This document shows, piece by piece, positions 58,812-64,000 of a stretch of DNA of 64,000 nt. Under the pieces are notes generated by a model, which did no database searches, was not told the DNA's origin, and saw only the letters and a program-made list of their open reading frames with translations. Within the stretch, counting starts at the first letter, position 1. Each line of letters opens with the position of its first letter. The stretch comes from Bradyrhizobium sp. dw_78 (GTDB lineage Bacteria; Pseudomonadota; Alphaproteobacteria; Rhizobiales; Xanthobacteraceae), in the NCBI RefSeq assembly GCF_018449525.1, contig NZ_JAAVUS010000010.1, forward strand, positions 1 to 64,000, read 5' to 3'. The position numbers were made by a program, and so were the translations under genes.

Positions 58812-60368
58812 GTGGCCAGTACCGACGCCGTTTCGACGGTTTATACCTTCACCACAAGCGGCACGTTCACTGCTCCCGATAATCCTCCTTGCTCGATCGA
58901 ATATTTAATTGTCGCGGGCGGCGGTGCGGGAGGCGGCGGCGTAGATGGCGGCGGTGGCGGTGGCGGCGGTGTTGTCTCCGGCTCGCTGCCGATATTGGAG
59001 CCGGGTGATTACCCGGTAGTTGTCGGTCTCGGTGGCGTTGGCGGGAGTGGCGCCGGTCCAAACGGCGGTAACAGCAGCTTCAATGGCGTCACTGCGGTTG
59101 GTGGCGGCGGCGGTGCCACGGAGGGCGGCGCTGGTAGCAGCGGCGGATCTGGCGGCGGCGGCGGGGGCCAGGGCGGTCTTGCTGGTGGAGCCGGAACGTC
59201 AGGACAAGGCCAGAGCGGCGGCGCTGGTTCTGGTGGCTCGCCGCGAAGGTCGGGCGGCGGCGGGGGTGCAGCCGCCAGCGGTCAGAATGGCTCGGCCAAT
59301 AACGGCCAAGGCGGCAATGGTGGCGCCGGGGTTGCGAGTTCAATCACCGGAACGTCAGTGTTTTATGCTGGCGGCGGTGGTGGTGGCAGCGAAGGAACGG
59401 GGGACGGCGGTCAGGGAGGCGTTGGCGGCGGCGGTGCCTCCAATGGCAACAACGCCGGCGGCAACGGCGCTGCGGGCACCAATGGTCTTGGCGGCGGTGG
59501 CGGCGGTGCCGCTCGTAACAACGGCAGCTCCACATGGACGGGCGGTAGTGGTGGCTCCGGCATTGTCATCATTGTATGCACGCCGCTCCCGATCACGAAT
59601 GTTTCGATCGTTGGTGTCGCGGCAAGCGGCGCTATCGGCAATGCCGTCGTCAGCACGCAAAGCAATATCCCCGTCCTTGGCGCAAGCGGGCAGGGCGTTG
59701 CTGGGATCGTCCAGCCAAATCCCGGCGCTAATCCGGTCGGTGCCTTCGGTGTTGGCGCTGTCGGTTCTCCAAAGACCAATGAAGGCATTCTTGGGGTATC
59801 CGGTTTCGCCGTTGCTGGCTCACCGGTCAGCGGGGTCAGGATTGTCATTCCCGGTGTCGCGGCAAGCGCTGTCGCCGGCGCTCTTGCAACCCAGCATACC
59901 GCCAGCGTTACAGGCGTAAGCGCAACTGGCGTAGCGGGCGAAGTTGGAGACAGCGAACGCCATAACATTTTTGGCGCGTTTGGTCTCGGCATCGCTAACC
60001 CGCCCGGCAAAAACGTCGCAGTCCTCATCTCCGGAGTGGGCGCTACCGGGGCGGTCGGCTCGGTGTCGCAAGGCCGTGGCGCGGCTGCGCTTGGTGTCGC
60101 CGCATCCGGTTTCGCGGGCAACGTAAGCGAAGATATCGGAGCGGTGTTGGTCGGCGTGTCCGCCAATGGCTTGGCCAGTGGTCTCACGCTCGATCTCGCT
60201 GCCCTCATCACAGGTGCATCAGGCGAAGGTATCGCGGGAGAAGTCTTCCCGATCCCGCCCGCGCCAATTCATAGACCGCCGCTTCCAATGCGGCACAGGG
60301 GCCGAACCTCTCAAGGTTCGATCTGGAAAGGCAGCTTGGGTCACGGACTCCGGCGTGAGAGCCCGTGA
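58812..60368 (+). CDS. Glycine-rich tail adhesin, copy 1
   Basis: About 518 residues from GTG 58812; the true start is uncertain. It begins ASTDAVSTVYTFTTSGTFTA, then a Gly-rich domain of about 190 residues with runs of GGGG and GG-x repeats, followed by a C-terminal series of VxGVxAxGxxG-like units (for example FAVAGSPVSGVRIVIPGVAA). The architecture resembles polyglycine-II sandwich adhesin tips of phages such as S16. It overlaps the next gene by 4 bases. Confidence 0.75.
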   Translation: MASTDAVSTVYTFTTSGTFTAPDNPPCSIEYLIVAGGGAGGGGVDGGGGGGGGVVSGSLPILEPGDYPVVVGLGGVGGSGAGPNGGNSSFNGVTAVGGGGGATEGGAGSSGGSGGGGGGQGGLAGGAGTSGQGQSGGAGSGGSPRRSGGGGGAAASGQNGSANNGQGGNGGAGVASSITGTSVFYAGGGGGGSEGTGDGGQGGVGGGGASNGNNAGGNGAAGTNGLGGGGGGAARNNGSSTWTGGSGGSGIVIIVCTPLPITNVSIVGVAASGAIGNAVVSTQSNIPVLGASGQGVAGIVQPNPGANPVGAFGVGAVGSPKTNEGILGVSGFAVAGSPVSGVRIVIPGVAASAVAGALATQHTASVTGVSATGVAGEVGDSERHNIFGAFGLGIANPPGKNVAVLISGVGATGAVGSVSQGRGAAALGVAASGFAGNVSEDIGAVLVGVSANGLASGLTLDLAALITGASGEGIAGEVFPIPPAPIHRPPLPMRHRGRTSQGSIWKGSLGHGLRRESP

Positions 60369-62482
60369 CCGTAAGCGTTATCTATTTAACAACCGTTGGC
60401 GCTGGCTCATGGGTAGTCCCCGCCGACTGGAATCCAAACAATAACTCGATCGAGTGTCTGGGGGCGGGAGGCAACGGCGCTGGAGGTGGCAGCGGCGGAG
60501 GCGGCGGCGGGGGTGGCGGCGCTTTCGCAAAAGCCATCAACGTATCTCTCGCCGGCACTGTAAATTTTACCGTTGGCGCTCCTGGCGGTGGCGCGGGCGG
60601 GGCAGGCGATACCTCTTTCGATTTTGTCTGCACCGCGACGGGCGGAGGGAATGGCTCCTCAAGCGGCGGTGGCGCAGGCGGTAGCGCCGCTTCAAGCTTT
60701 GGCGACATCACATTCAGCGGCGGGAATGGTGCTGGCCCAAACTCGGCGTTCTTCCCCGTTGGCGGCGGTGGCGGCGGTGCGGCGGGACGAAGCGGCGAAG
60801 GCAACAGTTCCGCCAGCACTTCTGGCGGCAGCGGCGATCTTGGTAACGGCGGTGCTGGCGGCTTAGGTGGCTCTGATGGCCCCGGCGGCGCTGGCGGTAA
60901 TGGCGCCGAGTGGGATTCCGACCATGGTTCTGGCGGCGGCGGCGGCTGTGGATCGTTCGAGACTGACACAACAGCTCCCGCGTCGGGTAACGGTGGTGAA
61001 TTCGGTGGCGGTGGTGGTGGCGGCTCTTCCCTCAACGGATCTCCCGGCGCGGGTGGTCAGGGCCTCATCGTCATTACCTATGACACTTCACCGCCCGCCC
61101 AAATTCAGACCTTCCTTACCGACACCGGTTCTGGCCACTCGTGGCAGGTCCCATCCGATTGGAATCCAAATAACAACACCGTCGAATGCATCGGTGGCGG
61201 CGGCAACGCGGGCACAGGATCAGGACTCGGCGGCGCGGGCGGGGCAGGCGCTTATTCAAAAAGCATAAACCTTGATCTCACGCCCGGCTCCGTCATTGCG
61301 GTTCAAGTCGGTGGCGTCGCTCAAGATACTTACTTCAACCCGGCAGGCGCGGGCTTTCCGTCGTCTGGTCAGGCTTGCGGTGCAAAGGCCGGCGCAAGCG
61401 CGACAACGATTGCTGGCGCTGCTGGTGGCCTTGCGTCAAGCGGCTACGCAACTGGCCCTAATAGTGTTCGATACAACGGCGGTAATGGCGGAGGAGGTAC
61501 CGCTTCTGGTGACGTAAACCAGGCTGGTGGAGGCGGAGGCGGCGCTGGCGGCCCGCTCGGCAACGGCGGCAATGGCGGTGGGGCGAACCAAAGCGAAACC
61601 AGCACTGGTGTTGGCGGTGGTGGTGGTGGTGCGGGCGGCGGCTCAGCCGGAACCGTTGGCTCGATTTCACCCGCGATCGGCGGCCGGGGCGGCAACAATG
61701 ACGCTGGCGTTGGCGGGGGTTTGGGTGGGGGCAATGGCGGCGGTAGCGGCATTGGCCAACCGGGCACGAACCCATCTGGCGTCGGTCACTCTGCTGGCGG
61801 TGGTGGAGGCAGCACCGAAGGTCTCGCGGCTGGCGCGGGCGGCAACGGCCAAGAGTGGGATTTAACTCACGGCTCTGGCGGGGGTGGCGGCGGAGGCGGC
61901 GCTTTCTTCGGTGGAGGCGCTGGTGCCAATGCTGGCGTTTACGGAGCTGGTGGCGGAGCTGGTGGTTCGGGCGCGGCAGGTGCCGGCGCGCAAGGTATTA
62001 TCGTCATTACCTATGCGCCGCTTTCACCGGACGTATCTGTGTCTGTTGTCGGTGCGGCGGCGTCTGGCGCGGCGGGTCAATTTAGTTTCGGACTCAGTGC
62101 GGGCATCACCGGTGCGTTCGGCGTTGGTGCCGCTGGGCTTCCTGTTGCCGGTGTTGGCCCCGCCGTTATGGGTACCTCCGCGACCGGCGTTGTTGGTCGC
62201 ATATCCGCGACTGATGGCATTCCGAGCACTGCGGCCACGGGTCTGATCGGCACGATTAGAGGTGCGGTCCAAATCGTTCTGCCCGGTGTCGCGGCAACCG
62301 GCGCTATCGGAAATATCAGGACCGGCGTCTTGTCCGAGGCATTTCCCGTTGGCGCGTTCGGCATTGGCATAGCGGGCGACGCTTTCGCGGTTCCTCCGAC
62401 TCCAGACCGTCGGTCGCGATTATTCATCCAAGGAAACGACCGCGCCGCATCATCAATCTGGCGTGGAAGATTCGAACAATAA
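60365..62482 (+). CDS. Glycine-rich tail adhesin, copy 2 with internal duplication
   Basis: A 705-residue protein (GTG start). The start module GSWVVPADWNPNNNSIECLG is repeated at about residue 250 (HSWQVPSDWNPNNNTVECIG), each followed by a Gly-rich domain; a TGTVGSISPAIGG-like stretch divides the second. The C-terminus has the same VxGxxAxGxxG units as copy 1. Likely a receptor-binding tip or appendage. Confidence 0.8.
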   Translation: MTVSVIYLTTVGAGSWVVPADWNPNNNSIECLGAGGNGAGGGSGGGGGGGGGAFAKAINVSLAGTVNFTVGAPGGGAGGAGDTSFDFVCTATGGGNGSSSGGGAGGSAASSFGDITFSGGNGAGPNSAFFPVGGGGGGAAGRSGEGNSSASTSGGSGDLGNGGAGGLGGSDGPGGAGGNGAEWDSDHGSGGGGGCGSFETDTTAPASGNGGEFGGGGGGGSSLNGSPGAGGQGLIVITYDTSPPAQIQTFLTDTGSGHSWQVPSDWNPNNNTVECIGGGGNAGTGSGLGGAGGAGAYSKSINLDLTPGSVIAVQVGGVAQDTYFNPAGAGFPSSGQACGAKAGASATTIAGAAGGLASSGYATGPNSVRYNGGNGGGGTASGDVNQAGGGGGGAGGPLGNGGNGGGANQSETSTGVGGGGGGAGGGSAGTVGSISPAIGGRGGNNDAGVGGGLGGGNGGGSGIGQPGTNPSGVGHSAGGGGGSTEGLAAGAGGNGQEWDLTHGSGGGGGGGGAFFGGGAGANAGVYGAGGGAGGSGAAGAGAQGIIVITYAPLSPDVSVSVVGAAASGAAGQFSFGLSAGITGAFGVGAAGLPVAGVGPAVMGTSATGVVGRISATDGIPSTAATGLIGTIRGAVQIVLPGVAATGAIGNIRTGVLSEAFPVGAFGIGIAGDAFAVPPTPDRRSRLFIQGNDRAASSIWRGRFEQ

Positions 62483-62946
62483 TGGCTGACGACAAGCATT
62501 ACGTCCCCGGCGATTTCTATCGCATCTGCGATCGCTCGGGTTTCAAGGTTCGCGCCTCAGCGACGATGAAGGAATGGGACAACCTCATTGTCCGCAACAA
62601 AAGCTGGGAGCCGCGGCAGCCGCAGGATTTCGTTCGCGGCGTACCGGATAACCAAAACGTACCGGAGCCACGCCCGCGTCAAGTCAACACCTTTGACGGT
62701 CCGCTCCAAACAACCCTTACCGCGCCCGCCATTCCCGGTGCTGTCTCTGTCTCCGTACAAAGCTCGGCGCGCATGTACGCAGGCGATGATGCTTCGCTCA
62801 TTCTCGACAATGGCGAGGCTTTCCAGGCGGTCATCGTAAGAGCCGCACCGGGCCAGATCACGTTCGGGAAACCTCTGCCGTGGTCGGCCTCTGCCGGAAA
62901 TATTTTGACGGATTACACGGCGATCTCTCCGCCGAATATCGGATAA
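62482..62946 (+). CDS. Virion protein
   Basis: A 154-residue protein (HYVPGDFYRICDRSGFKVRA; GEAFQAVIVRAAPGQITFGK). The start overlaps the previous stop. It resembles small proteins in P22-like head-completion regions. Function unknown. Confidence 0.6.
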   Translation: MADDKHYVPGDFYRICDRSGFKVRASATMKEWDNLIVRNKSWEPRQPQDFVRGVPDNQNVPEPRPRQVNTFDGPLQTTLTAPAIPGAVSVSVQSSARMYAGDDASLILDNGEAFQAVIVRAAPGQITFGKPLPWSASAGNILTDYTAISPPNIG

Positions 62947-62949
62947 TTA

Positions 62950-63903
62950 ATGACGACTTCGGGTTCGACCGACTTCAACTATAATCGCGATCAGATTATC
63001 AGGGCTTCCCTCCGAAAGATTGGCGCTATCGCGGCCGGCGAAACGCCCGGCGCGCAAATGGTTCAAGACGCCGCCGATGCTCTCAACATCATGGCCAAGG
63101 AATGGGATGCACAGGGCATCCATCTTTGGACCGAGACAGAGGGCACGCTGTTCCTCCAGCCGTTCCAATCCCGGTATTCGCTTGGCCCAACCTCGCCCGA
63201 TCATGCGACCGAGAGCTACAGCCAGACATTTCTTACGGCAGATGCGCAAGCGGGTGACACCTCTGTCGTTGTGAGTCGTCCGCAACCCATCTCCGCCGGG
63301 GATTATATCGGGGTCACGGTCGCGACCGGCCAGATATTCTGGACAACGGTAAACGGCGCACCGAACGGGCAGACGGTCACGCTGGCAACGGCGCTTCCGG
63401 ATTCGGCGGCGACTGGCAGCAACACCATCACTTACACCAAGCCGCTCTTGCGTCCGCTTCGTGTGGTGGATGCCCGGCGGTATCAGATGCAAAGTCGCAT
63501 CGAAACGCCGATGACCCGGATGTCGCGGCTTGATTATCGCGATCTCCCCAACAAGTCGAACGTCGGCGAACCGACTTCTTTTTTCTACGACCCGCAACTT
63601 GGGCTCGGCCAGCTTTATGTCTGGCAAGCGCCGCTGGATAACACCGACGCCGTAAAGTTCACTTGGTATCGCCAGATTCAGGATTTCACCAACGCGGCTG
63701 ACACTCCAGATCTTCCGCAGGAATGGATTGGCGCACTGATCTGGGGCCTGGCCCTCGAAATCGCTCCCGAATACGACGTTCCGGTGCAGCGGCAGGCGGC
63801 GCTCAAAACTCAATTCGATGAGAAATTCCAGCGTGTGACCGGGTTCGATGTCGAGCCGGAGAGCATCTATTTCGGCTTTTCTTACGAGCCGTTCCAGCAT
63901 TAA
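62950..63903 (+). CDS. P22 gp4-like head-completion/tail accessory protein
   Basis: A 317-residue protein: RDQIIRASLRKIGAIAAGET, LNIMAKEWDAQGIHLWTETE and a C-terminal EWIGALIWGLALEIAPEYDV fit the P22 gp4 family that closes the portal after packaging. It overlaps the next start by one base. Confidence 0.75.
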   Translation: MTTSGSTDFNYNRDQIIRASLRKIGAIAAGETPGAQMVQDAADALNIMAKEWDAQGIHLWTETEGTLFLQPFQSRYSLGPTSPDHATESYSQTFLTADAQAGDTSVVVSRPQPISAGDYIGVTVATGQIFWTTVNGAPNGQTVTLATALPDSAATGSNTITYTKPLLRPLRVVDARRYQMQSRIETPMTRMSRLDYRDLPNKSNVGEPTSFFYDPQLGLGQLYVWQAPLDNTDAVKFTWYRQIQDFTNAADTPDLPQEWIGALIWGLALEIAPEYDVPVQRQAALKTQFDEKFQRVTGFDVEPESIYFGFSYEPFQH

Positions 63904-64000
63904 TGCCGATCATTCCTTTTGCGACCAACAGCTACCGGTCGGACTCTCTCCCGGTATCTGCTCAGCGCGCCGTCAACGTCTACGCCGAAAAAGAGCCGCA
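63903..64000 (+). CDS. P22 gp10-like packaged DNA stabilisation protein, partial
   Basis: The first 32 codons (MPIIPFATNSYRSDSLPVSA, then QRAVNVYAEKEP) match the start of gp10-type head-completion proteins, where VSAQ is followed by a conserved N-x-Y. The gene continues past the window. Confidence 0.7.
   Translation, partial: MPIIPFATNSYRSDSLPVSAQRAVNVYAEKEP

Noticed and set aside
58840..59600. Possible CRISPR-like repeats in the glycine-rich genes
   Set aside because: The repeats are short, irregular and coding (Gly codons); there are no constant repeats with unique spacers and no cas genes.
60382..61035. Pro-rich minus-strand frame opposite the glycine-rich gene
   Set aside because: Gly codons read as Pro on the opposite strand; an artefact of the repeats.

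Overview
The window looks like the chromosome of an alphaproteobacterium of the Bradyrhizobium type. This is an inference from the many small proteins and paralogues I associate with that group, the GC-rich coding and the metabolic gene content; no rRNA or other taxonomic marker is present. It has three parts: host chromosome (about 1-28.6 kb), a decayed mobile-element zone (about 28.6-34.2 kb) and a P22-like prophage that runs off the right edge (about 34.5-64 kb).

Host part. A DUF2231 membrane protein and a lipoprotein sorbosone-type dehydrogenase start the window, followed by small stress-type proteins, a quinone-oxidoreductase-like MDR enzyme, a DUF72 gene broken by an in-frame TAG, an MgtC-like membrane protein and a PAP2 phosphatase. 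At 7.5-13.7 kb lies a molybdenum-enzyme block: a three-subunit aldehyde oxidase of the PaoABC type (2Fe-2S, FAD/4Fe-4S and Mo subunits) and a YdeP/FdhF-type oxidoreductase. A DUF4142 protein and a flavodoxin-fold reductase follow. Between 15.5 and 17.7 kb the sequence is decayed: an SDR fragment, an IS3-type transposase tail and a frameshifted DUF2147 gene surround an intact Omp25-like porin. At 18-24.7 kb a FadR-type regulator faces a branched-chain amino-acid-type ABC transporter (binding protein, LivH, a fused LivM-LivG, LivF) and a zinc alcohol dehydrogenase. A small lipoprotein, a DUF2235 hydrolase, an acyltransferase and a HAD hydrolase close the host part.

Mobile-element zone. A large serine recombinase has landed in a gene with a strong ribosome-binding site. 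It is followed by Rhs and TonB fragments and an alpha/beta hydrolase cut by TGA just before its catalytic histidine. An excisionase-like HTH protein and a tyrosine integrase on the minus strand probably belong to an older element.

Prophage. A second tyrosine integrase reads rightward into the prophage. Early genes are a DnaD-like replication protein, preceded by a duplicated repeat-plus-palindrome element, and many small accessory genes, several resembling host small proteins. The late region has terminase small subunit, terminase large subunit, portal, GroES-like co-chaperonin, scaffold, coat, several structural proteins, two glycine-rich tail proteins with internal repeats, and P22 gp4- and gp10-like head-completion proteins.

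The most unusual feature is that the terminase large subunit is split. The ATPase half (43296-44030) and the nuclease half (49327-50070) are separated by 5.3 kb. The nuclease half has no ATG and no visible ribosome-binding site. The insert carries an Acb2/Tad1-like cyclic-nucleotide sponge candidate, a BrnT/BrnA toxin-antitoxin pair, two orphan antitoxin-like proteins that share an N-terminal domain and a duplicated divergent promoter cassette, a tRNA-Trp-like gene, several small membrane proteins and, next to the nuclease half, about 700 bases of non-coding DNA dense in hairpins. My leading hypothesis is a counter-defence island housed within a split, possibly spliced, terminase gene.
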